A stretch of 64,000 nt of DNA. Source: Phyllobacterium zundukense. Lineage in GTDB: Bacteria; Pseudomonadota; Alphaproteobacteria; Rhizobiales; Rhizobiaceae. Where the stretch lies: assembly GCF_002764115.1 (NCBI RefSeq), contig NZ_CP017940.1:3570501-3634500 (forward strand). The letters run 5' to 3'. Positions 15,351-25,506 of this stretch are shown piece after piece. The translations under genes and the position numbers were made by a program. The notes below the pieces were generated by a model that saw nothing but the letters and a program-made list of their open reading frames with translations, was not told the origin of the DNA and ran no database searches. Within the stretch, counting starts at the first letter, position 1; the number at the start of each line of letters is the position of its first letter.

Positions 15351-16944
15351 GGAGCGTCCTCTGCGGTTTCTGTGGCAATTTCAAACCAAAAGGCTGCGGC
15401 GCAAACAGGTGAGCGTCCATCAGCTTCAGATCGCGGGCAACGACCAGCGGGAATTCCGATTGATCGAGAATGTGCGTTTGCAAATCAACGCCCGGCGCAA
15501 TTTCAGTCAGCACAAGACCCTCGGGGCGCAGGACCATGACGCAGCGCTCGGTAACATAGGTGATGTCCTGACCCTGCTCGATGGCGCGGCGGCCGGAGAA
15601 AGTGACATGCTCGACCTCATTGACCAGCTTCTTCAGCTTGCCTTCCTTCTCGATCACCAGCTTTCCACCTTCGACATGGACTTTGGCCCCGGCATTGAAC
15701 ATGCCTGAAAAGACGATCTTGCGGGCTCGCGCGGTAATGTCGACGAAACCACCGGCCCCGGCCGTCACATGCGGACGGAAACTCAGCTTCGACACGTTGA
15801 CGGAGCCAGTCCTGTCGATCTCGAGGAAGGACAGGAGCGAGGCATCGAAGCCCGCACCCTGGAAATAAGTGAACTGGTGCGGTGACGGTACAAAGGCTTC
15901 GGCATTGGAAGCGCAGCCAAAGGCAAAGTCCAGCAGCGGGATCCCGCCGACAGGACCCTGTTCGATCACCCAGGTGACCGCGCCGTGCAGCCCCTCTTCG
16001 AGAAGAATGCGCGGCACATTGGCCGAGATGCCGAAACCGAGATTGACGGCACTTGCCGCCTCGAGTTCCATGGCGACACGGCGCGCGATGACTTTCTGGA
16101 TATTGAAATCTGGCAGGGCAAAATCTTCCAATGGATGGAAAATTTCACCGGAAATGGCAGGGTCATAGACAGTTTGCGTCGTCTGTTTCTGGTCAGGATC
16201 GACAACGACATAGTCGACAAGAATTCCCGGAACGCGCACATCATGCGGCTTCATCGAGCCGCTCTTGGTGATGCGCTTGACCTGCGCAATAACGATCCCG
16301 CCATTGTTGCGCACCGCGAGCGCCTGATCGAAGCCGCCAAGGTAGGCGCCTTCATGCTCATAGGTGAGGTTACCACGCTCGTCGGCCGTGGTGGCGCGAA
16401 TGATGGCAACCTGAGGTATGATGGGCTTGAAGAACAGCCATTCCTCACCCTCGAATTCGATCTTGCGAACAACCGGCTCTTTGGCCGCCGAAGCGTTCAT
16501 GGCGCAACCCTGCCGGTCCGGATCGACAAAAGTGTCAAGCCCGACCTTGGTCAGCACGCCCGGGCGCTTCGCGGCCGCCTCGCGGTGCATGTCGAAGAGA
16601 ATACCGGACGGAATATTGTAGGCAACAACCTCATCATTGCCGATCATCTGCCAGATCAATGGCGGCTCGGCAGTGGAGGGACCGGACGGGTAGGAGCCGC
16701 CGATAATTTTCTTGAGAAGCCCCTTCTTGGCGATGTAATCGACGCCCTTGATCCCGCTCATATCCCCGGCAGCAATAGGGTGCAATGTGGTCAGATCGCG
16801 CGGATGACCGGTCGCGTCGAACCGCGCGCCAATCGCCTTCAGCATCAGATCCGGACAGCCAAGACCGCTCGATGAAGACACCGATATGGTGGCTTCGTCA
16901 GGGATGAGGTTCGCGGCCTCTTCGGGGGTTAGTTGCTTGTTCAT
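15343..16944 (-). CDS. acyl-CoA:acetate/3-ketoacid CoA-transferase (fused alpha-beta)
   Basis: A 533-residue class I CoA-transferase in which the alpha and beta subunits are fused, as in E. coli YdiF. The N-terminal half carries Gly-Gly-Ser-Tyr-Pro-Ser-Gly-Pro; the second half has the catalytic Glu328 in Glu-Gln-Gly-Pro-Val-Gly-Gly. It would activate an organic acid by moving CoA from a donor such as acetyl- or succinyl-CoA. It lies 18 bases after the Gfo/Idh gene and upstream of an enoyl-CoA hydratase gene. CoA-linked chemistry inside a sugar-transport operon is unusual. Confidence 0.88.
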   Translation of the reverse strand: MNKQLTPEEAANLIPDEATISVSSSSGLGCPDLMLKAIGARFDATGHPRDLTTLHPIAAGDMSGIKGVDYIAKKGLLKKIIGGSYPSGPSTAEPPLIWQMIGNDEVVAYNIPSGILFDMHREAAAKRPGVLTKVGLDTFVDPDRQGCAMNASAAKEPVVRKIEFEGEEWLFFKPIIPQVAIIRATTADERGNLTYEHEGAYLGGFDQALAVRNNGGIVIAQVKRITKSGSMKPHDVRVPGILVDYVVVDPDQKQTTQTVYDPAISGEIFHPLEDFALPDFNIQKVIARRVAMELEAASAVNLGFGISANVPRILLEEGLHGAVTWVIEQGPVGGIPLLDFAFGCASNAEAFVPSPHQFTYFQGAGFDASLLSFLEIDRTGSVNVSKLSFRPHVTAGAGGFVDITARARKIVFSGMFNAGAKVHVEGGKLVIEKEGKLKKLVNEVEHVTFSGRRAIEQGQDITYVTERCVMVLRPEGLVLTEIAPGVDLQTHILDQSEFPLVVARDLKLMDAHLFAPQPFGLKLPQKPQRTLHG

Positions 16945-16962
16945 GCTTGTATTTTCTATTTC

Positions 16963-18998
<2,036 letters not shown>

Positions 18999-19029
18999 TT
19001 GCTTCTCTCCCAAGTTGTCGCCTACTTAA

Positions 19030-19043
19030 TTGGAACGTTCCAA
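19030..19043. promoter_or_regulatory. LacI-family operator, copy 1 (repressor side)
   Basis: Perfect 14-bp palindrome TTGGAACGTTCCAA with the central CG typical of LacI-family sites, 31 bases upstream of the repressor's TTG start. The same 14 bases recur 160 bp away. Confidence 0.85.
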
Positions 19044-19189
19044 ATTAGTCAAGTGTTTTCTTCTGCACAACCGGAGACACCGTAAATGCGCGTATTGATT
19101 GATATTTCCGGTCCGAATTTGGCATTTCTCATTTCATTCTCGGCATTTTTCATATGATTTTGGTCGGTTTACGTTTTATCTCTTGTTTT

Positions 19190-19203
19190 TTGGAACGTTC
19201 CAA
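19190..19203. promoter_or_regulatory. LacI-family operator, copy 2 (DUF993 side)
   Basis: A second exact copy of TTGGAACGTTCCAA, 36 bases before the DUF993 gene start. The 160-bp centre-to-centre spacing, about 15 helical turns, would allow both DNA looping and independent repression of the divergent promoters. Confidence 0.85.
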
Positions 19204-19239
19204 AATAAAAACCATATCATTCGATTGGGAGCGATGCGA

Positions 19240-20403
19240 ATGACCCTCACTCTGAAATTGCCGAGCGCAAACGGGACAATTTCCGATTACAGCCTGACAG
19301 GCGGGCCCATCGGCAAGCCATCCAGCCCGCCGGTCTTCAACCGCATTGCCTATGCAGCTGCCCATGTCGTCTCCGACCCCATGCGCGACACCAATCCCTG
19401 GACAGCACCGGCTATCGACTGGGATGCGACCATGGCCTTCCGCCATCACCTCTGGTCGCTCGGTTTCAAGATCGCCGAAGCCATGGATACCGCACAGCGC
19501 GGCATGGGCGTCGACTGGGCCGGAGCGCGTGAACTGATCCGCCGGTCGCTGGCGGAGTCGCGGACCGTTCCGGGCGCCGACCTCGCCTGCGGCGCGGGCA
19601 CCGACCAGCTGGCGCCGGACGACACCAAGATTCTCCAGGATGTCATTGAAGCCTATGAAACGCAGATCGGGTTCGTGGAAGCGGAAGGAGGACGGGCAGT
19701 GATGATGGCGAGCCGCGCACTTGCACGCGTTGCCCGCTCCGCTGACGACTATCGAACCGTCTATGGAGACATTCTGAGCCAGACAAGGGAGAAGGTCGTC
19801 CTGCACTGGCTTGGCGACATGTTCGACCCGCAATTAGCCGGCTATTGGGGGTCGTCCTCATTTGACAAGGCGCTGGAAACCGTCCTTGCCATTATCAACG
19901 ACAATAAGAACAAGGTCGAAGGCATCAAGATTTCACTGCTCGACAACCGGAAGGAAGTCGAGTTGCGCAAGCGGTTGCCGGAGGGCGTGCTCTGCTTCAC
20001 GGGTGATGATTTCAACTACGCCGAACTGATCGAAGGCGATAGCGAACGCTACAGCCATGCGCTGCTTGGCATTTTTGACGCTGTTGCGCCGTCCGCCTCG
20101 AAGGCGCTGAGCCATCTCGCGAGAGGCGAAACACAAGCCTTCCGCGACGTCATTGAGCCGACCGTTCCGCTGTCGCGCAAGATTTTCGAAGCTCCAACGC
20201 AATACTACAAAGCCGGCGTCGTTTTTCTGGCCTGGCTCAACGGGCACCAGACCCATTTCACCATGCCGGCCGGGATGCAGTCGGCACGCGGCATCGTTCA
20301 CTACGCGGATATTTTCCGGCTGGCGGATCAGGCAAACGTCCTGGACAAGCCCGAGCTTGCGACGCAGCGGATGAACAGCCTGTTGCAGGTCTACGGCCTT
20401 TGA
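19240..20403 (+). CDS. DUF993 / dihydrodipicolinate-synthase-family aldolase-like protein
   Basis: A 387-residue TIM-barrel protein. Two DHDPS-family active-site landmarks are visible: Lys230 in Val-Glu-Gly-Ile-Lys-Ile-Ser, matching the Schiff-base lysine context Gly-Ile-Lys, and Gly-Asp-Asp at about 255-257, matching the Ser-Gly-Asp-Asp loop. Class I aldolase or decarboxylase chemistry on a 2-oxo or sugar-derived acid is therefore plausible, though no reaction is known to me. The ATG at 19240 has GGGAG 8 bases upstream; an ATG at 19234 is too close to it. The gene is transcribed divergently from the LacI repressor, with an identical operator in front, so it belongs to the same pathway. Confidence 0.85.
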   Translation: MTLTLKLPSANGTISDYSLTGGPIGKPSSPPVFNRIAYAAAHVVSDPMRDTNPWTAPAIDWDATMAFRHHLWSLGFKIAEAMDTAQRGMGVDWAGARELIRRSLAESRTVPGADLACGAGTDQLAPDDTKILQDVIEAYETQIGFVEAEGGRAVMMASRALARVARSADDYRTVYGDILSQTREKVVLHWLGDMFDPQLAGYWGSSSFDKALETVLAIINDNKNKVEGIKISLLDNRKEVELRKRLPEGVLCFTGDDFNYAELIEGDSERYSHALLGIFDAVAPSASKALSHLARGETQAFRDVIEPTVPLSRKIFEAPTQYYKAGVVFLAWLNGHQTHFTMPAGMQSARGIVHYADIFRLADQANVLDKPELATQRMNSLLQVYGL

Positions 20404-20410
20404 AAAGCAA

Positions 20411-20438
20411 AAGGGGCGGCGCCGAAACGCCACCCCTT
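20411..20438. terminator. terminator between convergent DUF993 and glpV genes
   Basis: Ten-base arms AAGGGGCGGC / GCCACCCCTT (one mismatch) around an 8-base loop, with A's on the left and T's on the right. It should end transcription from both sides. Confidence 0.75.
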
Positions 20439-20460
20439 CCCCGCTCCAATTGTATGCAGC

Positions 20461-22185
20461 TTACTTTACCCAGCTCTTGACCAGCTCATCATAGTTGATG
20501 GTCTGCGGCTTTTCCTTTTCGTTCTCGACCTTGAGCTGTGGTGCCAGATTGCCTGCCTTCACAGCTTCGGCATTCCAGTAAGCGAGGTCATGCTCTTCGG
20601 CCAGTTTCGGGCCGATGTCGCCCTGAACGCCGGATTTCTCGAGGCGTCCAAGTACCTTTTCCTGTTCCTCGCACAGCGAGTCCATGGCTTCCTGTGCAGT
20701 CTTGGCACCTGAAGACGCATCACCGATCGCCTGCCACCAGAGCTGAGCCAGCTTCGGATAGTCAGGAACATTGGTTCCCGTCGGCGACCATTGCAGGCGA
20801 GCCGGCGAGCGATAGAACTCGATCAAGCCCCCAAGTTTTGGCGCGCGGTCGGTAAAGGACTTGTGGTCGAGCGTCGACTGGCGGATGAAGGTCAGGCCGA
20901 CATGGCTCTTCTTCACGTCGACAGTCTTGGACGTCACAAACTGCGCATAGAGCCATGCGGCCTTGGCGCGATCGTCCGGGGTGGATTTGAGCAACGTCCA
21001 CGAGCCGGCGTCCTGGTAGCCGAGCTTCATGCCGTCCTTCCAGTAGACGCCATGCGGCGACGGGGCGAAACGCCACTTCGGCGTGCCGTCCTCATTGACC
21101 ACCGGCAAGCCTGGCTTGACGAAGTCGGCGGTGAACGCCGTATAGGTGAACATCTGCTGGGCGACCTCGCCCTGCGATGGTACCGGGCCCGACTCGGAGA
21201 AGGTCATGCCTTGAGCTGCGGCCGGAGCGTAGGCCTTCATCCAATCCAGATATTTCTGGATGGAATAGACCGCAGCCGGGCCGTTGGTGTCGCCGCCGCG
21301 CGCAACGCAGGAGCCGACCGGGCGCGAATTCTCGTCGACCTTGATGCCCCATTCGTCGACCGGCTTGCCGTTCGGAATGCCCTTGTCACCATTGCCAGCC
21401 ATGGAGAGCCAGGCATCCGTGAAGCGCCAGCCCAGCGACGGGTCCTTCTTGCCGTAGTCCATATGGCCGTAGACCTTCTTACCGTCCACATCGCGGCCGG
21501 TGAAGAATTCCGCAATATCCTCATAGGCCGACCAGTTGACCGGCACGCCGAGGTCGTAGCCGTACTTTGCCTTGAAGTCTGCCTTGTTCTTCTCGTCGTT
21601 GAACCAGTCGTAACGGAACCAGTAGAGGTTTGCGAACTGCTGGTCGGGCAGCTGATAAAGCTTGCCGTCCGGTGCGGTGGTGAAGGACTTGCCGATGAAG
21701 TCGTCGATGTCGAGATCCGGATTGGTGACATCCTTGCCTTCATTCGCCATCCAGTCGGTCAGGCTGCGCGCCTGCTGATAGCGCCAGTGCGTGCCGATCA
21801 AGTCCGAGTCGTTGATGTAGGCGTCATAGACGTTTTCACCAGACTGCATCTGTGTCTGCAGCTTTTCCACGACGTCACCTTCACCGATCAGATCGTGTGT
21901 GATCTTGATGCCGGTAATATCTGTGAACGCCTTGGCGAGGGTCTTCGACTCGTATTCATGCGTGGTGATGGTCTCGGAAACCACCTTGATGTCCAAGCCG
22001 GCAAAAGGCTTTGCCGCATCGACAAACCACTGCATTTCCTTTTCTTGCGCCGCTCGATCGAGCGCCGACATGTCGCCGATTTCCTTGTCGAGGAAAGCCT
22101 TGGCCTCGTCCATGCCGGCATAGGCACTGCCTGCGCCGAACAGCAGTACGAGAGCTGTCGTTGTCGTCAATATTCGCGTTCGCAT
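20461..22185 (-). CDS. glpV: glycerol ABC transporter periplasmic binding protein GlpV
   Basis: A 574-residue solute-binding protein, longer than typical sugar binders, with a signal peptide ending Ala-Tyr-Ala-Gly near residue 24. It is the last gene of a leftward set whose order (glpD, two ATPases, two permeases, small membrane protein, large binding protein) matches the glycerol transporter described in Rhizobium leguminosarum (glpSTPQUV). The protein captures glycerol, or possibly related polyols, in the periplasm. The ribosome site GGGAGGAC precedes the ATG. The assignment rests mainly on gene order and family pattern. Confidence 0.88.
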   Translation of the reverse strand: MRTRILTTTTALVLLFGAGSAYAGMDEAKAFLDKEIGDMSALDRAAQEKEMQWFVDAAKPFAGLDIKVVSETITTHEYESKTLAKAFTDITGIKITHDLIGEGDVVEKLQTQMQSGENVYDAYINDSDLIGTHWRYQQARSLTDWMANEGKDVTNPDLDIDDFIGKSFTTAPDGKLYQLPDQQFANLYWFRYDWFNDEKNKADFKAKYGYDLGVPVNWSAYEDIAEFFTGRDVDGKKVYGHMDYGKKDPSLGWRFTDAWLSMAGNGDKGIPNGKPVDEWGIKVDENSRPVGSCVARGGDTNGPAAVYSIQKYLDWMKAYAPAAAQGMTFSESGPVPSQGEVAQQMFTYTAFTADFVKPGLPVVNEDGTPKWRFAPSPHGVYWKDGMKLGYQDAGSWTLLKSTPDDRAKAAWLYAQFVTSKTVDVKKSHVGLTFIRQSTLDHKSFTDRAPKLGGLIEFYRSPARLQWSPTGTNVPDYPKLAQLWWQAIGDASSGAKTAQEAMDSLCEEQEKVLGRLEKSGVQGDIGPKLAEEHDLAYWNAEAVKAGNLAPQLKVENEKEKPQTINYDELVKSWVK

Positions 22186-22247
22186 TTTAGTCCTCCCAGA
22201 GTTGCGATTGCATCGTCAAGTGCCGGCGGGTGCCGGACACATTGTTT

Positions 22248-22655
22248 CTAGACAAAGCGGAATACGCCGATTGCGTAGACCACAGAGAGAGCCAGAGCCC
22301 ACCACAGATTGGGACCCACAAGTCCCAGCCAGGCGAGGTGAATGAATGCACTGCCGAGCAGCGACACGAACAACCGGTCGCCGCGCGTGGTCTCGAAGCG
22401 CAGAATGCCAACCCTTGGGTTGCCACCCGGAGAGGCATATTCCCACACGGCCATAAGCGACATGAGCGCGAAGATGGTGAGGAAGAACAGCGCGGTCGGG
22501 AACGTCCAAGCCATCCAACCGCCGGCAACCAAAGGCGCGAACCAGTCACGCGCGCCATCCTTCACAGGAACAGCCGCAACAAGAAGCCCAACCATGATTG
22601 CGAAAGCGACGGCGACGACCGCCAACACCACGGGCCAACGACGGGTCGTTTCCAT
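22248..22655 (-). CDS. glpU: GlpU, DUF2160 small membrane protein of the glycerol transporter
   Basis: A 135-residue integral membrane protein with four hydrophobic stretches (about 8-29, 43-68, 96-113, 116-133). Its position between the permease and binding-protein genes matches GlpU/DUF2160 of rhizobial glycerol transporters; the exact role is unclear. Its ATG overlaps the stop of glpQ (TAATG), so the two are translationally coupled and probably made in fixed ratio. Confidence 0.85.
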   Translation of the reverse strand: METTRRWPVVLAVVAVAFAIMVGLLVAAVPVKDGARDWFAPLVAGGWMAWTFPTALFFLTIFALMSLMAVWEYASPGGNPRVGILRFETTRGDRLFVSLLGSAFIHLAWLGLVGPNLWWALALSVVYAIGVFRFV

Positions 22656-23560
22656 TATACCCTCCCCAGGGCGAAGCCCTTGGCGATGTAGTTGCGGACA
22701 AAGTAAATGACGATTGCGCCCGGAATGATAGTCAGAACGCCGGCTGCCGCCAGTACGCCCCAGTCCAGACCCGAGGCGGAAACCGTGCGGGTCATGATGG
22801 CGGCGATCGGCTTTGCAGCTGTCGTCGTCAGCGTGCGGGCGATCAACAATTCCACCCAGGAGAACATGAAGCAGAAGAACGCGGCAACACCAATGCCGCT
22901 CGCGATCAGCGGAATGAAGATCTTCACGAAGAAGCGCGGGAAGGAATAACCGTCGATATAGGCGGTTTCATCGATTTCCTTCGGAACGCCAGACATGAAG
23001 CCCTCCAGGATCCACACGGCAAGCGGCACGTTGAAGAGGCAGTGCGCCAGCGCCACAGCGATGTGTGTGTCAATCAGCCCGAATGCCGAATAGAGCTGGA
23101 AGAACGGCAGAGCAAACACGGCGGGTGGCGCCATACGGTTGGTCAGCAGCCAGAAGAATAGGTGCTTGTCGCCGAGGAACCGGTAGCGCGAGAATGCATA
23201 GGCAGCTGGTAATGCCACCAGCACCGAGATCACCGTATTCATCACCACATAGATGATGGAATTTATGTAGCCCTTGTACCAGGACGGATCGGTAAAAATG
23301 ACCGCGTAATTTTGCAGCGTCGGGTTCTGCGGCCAGAGCGAGAAGGCACCAAGAATTTCCTGATTGGTCTTGAAGCTCATATTGATGAGCCAGTAGATCG
23401 GCAGCATCAGGAAGATGATATAAACCGTCGGGATCAACCACCAGAACTTCGACTCGTCGCCGCGCTTACGCATCTTGCGGGCCAGCGCCTTGTCGATCTG
23501 GCGCTGTTCGGCTCCCGGCCGTTCGCTCGTGCGTGCAAGCGTTTCTTGTCTCACACTCAT
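22655..23560 (-). CDS. glpQ: glycerol ABC transporter permease GlpQ (MalG type)
   Basis: A 301-residue permease with a charged cytoplasmic N-terminus and six helices. The EAA-type loop is Ile-Asp-Glu-Thr-Ala-Tyr-Ile-Asp-Gly-Tyr-Ser, and the C-terminus Tyr-Ile-Ala-Lys-Gly-Phe-Ala-Leu-Gly-Arg-Val is MalG-like. I prefer the ATG at 23560 over the one at 23575 because GGAG lies 8 bases upstream and it follows the glpP stop by one base. It pairs with GlpP. Confidence 0.87.
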   Translation of the reverse strand: MSVRQETLARTSERPGAEQRQIDKALARKMRKRGDESKFWWLIPTVYIIFLMLPIYWLINMSFKTNQEILGAFSLWPQNPTLQNYAVIFTDPSWYKGYINSIIYVVMNTVISVLVALPAAYAFSRYRFLGDKHLFFWLLTNRMAPPAVFALPFFQLYSAFGLIDTHIAVALAHCLFNVPLAVWILEGFMSGVPKEIDETAYIDGYSFPRFFVKIFIPLIASGIGVAAFFCFMFSWVELLIARTLTTTAAKPIAAIMTRTVSASGLDWGVLAAAGVLTIIPGAIVIYFVRNYIAKGFALGRV

Positions 23561-23561
23561 T

Positions 23562-24428
23562 TCAGCGCTCCGCATCGTAATTGGTCATGATCGTATAGAA
23601 CACCCATGACATCAGCAGGATGATCAGGAAGTAGACGATCGACATTGCCGCTGCTGGCCCGAGGTCGAACTGACCGACGGCGATCTTGACGAGATCAATG
23701 GAAAGGAACGTCGTCGAATTGCCCGGACCGCCGCCCGTGACGACGAAGGGTTCAGTGTAAATCATAAACGAGTCCATAAAGCGCAACAGAACGGCGATCA
23801 AAAGGACGCGATTCATCTTGGGCAGCTGGATGTAGCGGAACACGGCCCAGCGAGAGGCACCATCGATTTTTGCAGCCTGATAGAAAGCATCGGGGATCGA
23901 TACGAGACCGGCGTAGCTAAGCAGCACAACAAGGCTCGTCCAGTGCCAGACATCCATGAGAATGACAGTAAACCAGGCGTGCATTGGGTTCTGGACGTAA
24001 TTGTAGTGAAAACCCAGCCCCGCCAGTGTATGGCCAAGCAGACCGATGTCGGTACGGCCAAAAACCTGCCATATCGTGCCGACCACATTCCACGGAATGA
24101 GCAATGGCAGCGCCATCAACACCAGGCAGACCGGAACACCCCAGCCCTTGCGCGGCATATTGAGGGCGATGATGATGCCAAGCGGAATTTCGATCAGCAG
24201 AATGATCGCCGAAAAGATCAGGTTGCGCCCGAGAGCGGCATGGAAGCGTTCGGAATGCAGAATTTCATCGAACCAATCTGTTCCGGCCCAGAAGAACTGG
24301 TTGTTGCCGAAGGTGTCCTGCACCGAATAGTTGACCACGGTCATCAGCGGGATGACGGCCGAAAATGCCACCAGCAGCAGCACGGGCAGGACCATGAACC
24401 AGGCTTTGTTGTTCCAGGTTTTTTCCAC
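23562..24428 (-). CDS. glpP: glycerol ABC transporter permease GlpP (MalF type)
   Basis: A 288-residue six-helix permease. The EAA loop (Gln-Ala-Ala-Lys-Ile-Asp-Gly-Ala-Ser, about 184-192) contacts the ATPases GlpS/GlpT. It is two bases downstream of glpT. Together with GlpQ it forms the membrane channel of the glycerol importer. Confidence 0.87.
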   Translation of the reverse strand: MEKTWNNKAWFMVLPVLLLVAFSAVIPLMTVVNYSVQDTFGNNQFFWAGTDWFDEILHSERFHAALGRNLIFSAIILLIEIPLGIIIALNMPRKGWGVPVCLVLMALPLLIPWNVVGTIWQVFGRTDIGLLGHTLAGLGFHYNYVQNPMHAWFTVILMDVWHWTSLVVLLSYAGLVSIPDAFYQAAKIDGASRWAVFRYIQLPKMNRVLLIAVLLRFMDSFMIYTEPFVVTGGGPGNSTTFLSIDLVKIAVGQFDLGPAAAMSIVYFLIILLMSWVFYTIMTNYDAER

Positions 24429-24430
24429 AG

Positions 24431-25498
24431 CTATAGCCCTCCCACGCGCCAGCTATCGGCGTAAATGTTGATACCCTTTGGATCGAAGGCGATGTGCGGT
24501 TCGGCCGGGATGTCGCCCCCCTCGCCGACGATGACGGCGATATCCTGGTTTTCAAGACGGGTACGCACGATCTTGTGGCGGCCGATGTCCTCGACCTTGG
24601 CGATAACCACCGGCATGCCGGAACGCCCAAGCCGCACGTATTCCGGACGAATACCGAGTTCGACGGTCTTGGCCCCAGCGGGCATCACCGGCGCAGGCAG
24701 CTGGATCTGGTGGCTGCCGATCTGGGCCATACCACCGGAAAGCTTCACCGGCATGACGTTCATGCCGGGCGAGCCAATGAAGTAGCCGACGAATGTATGT
24801 TTTGGCCGCTCGAACAGTTCTTCGGGCGTGCCGATCTGCACGATCTCGCCATCATACATGACGACGACCTTCTGGGCGAAAGTCAGCGCTTCCGTCTGGT
24901 CGTGCGTTACATAGACCATGGTGTAGCCGAAGCGCTGATGGAGCTGCTTCAGCTGCGAGCGCAGTACCCATTTCATATGCGGATCGATGACGGTTAGCGG
25001 CTCGTCGAACAGGATGGCGTTGACGTCAGAGCGCACCAGCCCGCGACCGAGCGAGATCTTCTGCTTCTGATCGGCGGTGAGGCCGCGCGCCTTCTTCTTG
25101 GCCCAACTGGCCAGATCGATCATTTCAAGCGTCTCGCGCACCTTGCGGTCGATCTCCGCTTCCGGCACGCCGCGATTGCGCAGCGGAAAGGCAAGATTGT
25201 CGTAGACGGTCATCGTGTCGTAGATGACCGGGAACTGGAACACCTGCGCGATGTTGCGTTCCTGGGTGGAGAGGTTCGTTACATCCTCGCCATTGAACAG
25301 CAATTGACCGTGCGAGGGATGGATAAGTCCGGAGATAATATTGAGCAGTGTGGTCTTGCCGCAGCCGGATGGCCCGAGCAGCGCATAGGCGCCGCCATCC
25401 TCCCAGCTGTGATGCACTTCCTTCAGCGCATAGTCCTTGTCCGATTTCGGATTGGGACCGTAGGCGTGGCGGATATGGTTGAGGTCGATGCGTGCCAT
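24431..25498 (-). CDS. glpT: glycerol ABC transporter ATPase GlpT (atypical signature motif)
   Basis: A 355-residue MalK-like ATPase with C-terminal TOBE region. Walker A Gly-Pro-Ser-Gly-Cys-Gly-Lys-Thr (42-49), Q87, Walker B with catalytic Glu165 and H-loop His198 are intact. The ABC signature is not: where Leu-Ser-Gly-Gly-Gln is expected the sequence reads Leu-Thr-Ala-Asp-Gln (139-143). Its partner GlpS has a normal signature but lacks the H-loop histidine. A GlpS/GlpT heterodimer would therefore have one consensus and one degenerate ATP site. This GlpT is unrelated to the E. coli glycerol-3-phosphate antiporter of the same name. Confidence 0.88.
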   Translation of the reverse strand: MARIDLNHIRHAYGPNPKSDKDYALKEVHHSWEDGGAYALLGPSGCGKTTLLNIISGLIHPSHGQLLFNGEDVTNLSTQERNIAQVFQFPVIYDTMTVYDNLAFPLRNRGVPEAEIDRKVRETLEMIDLASWAKKKARGLTADQKQKISLGRGLVRSDVNAILFDEPLTVIDPHMKWVLRSQLKQLHQRFGYTMVYVTHDQTEALTFAQKVVVMYDGEIVQIGTPEELFERPKHTFVGYFIGSPGMNVMPVKLSGGMAQIGSHQIQLPAPVMPAGAKTVELGIRPEYVRLGRSGMPVVIAKVEDIGRHKIVRTRLENQDIAVIVGEGGDIPAEPHIAFDPKGINIYADSWRVGGL

Positions 25499-25506
25499 GG
25501 TTCCCC

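Noticed and set aside
20791..22251. 486-codon plus-strand frame opposite glpV
   Set aside because: glpV has a signal peptide, full family length and operon context; the plus frame has no recognisable domain.
24431..25498. glpT as the E. coli-type glycerol-3-phosphate antiporter
   Set aside because: The product is clearly an ABC ATPase; only the rhizobial naming coincides.
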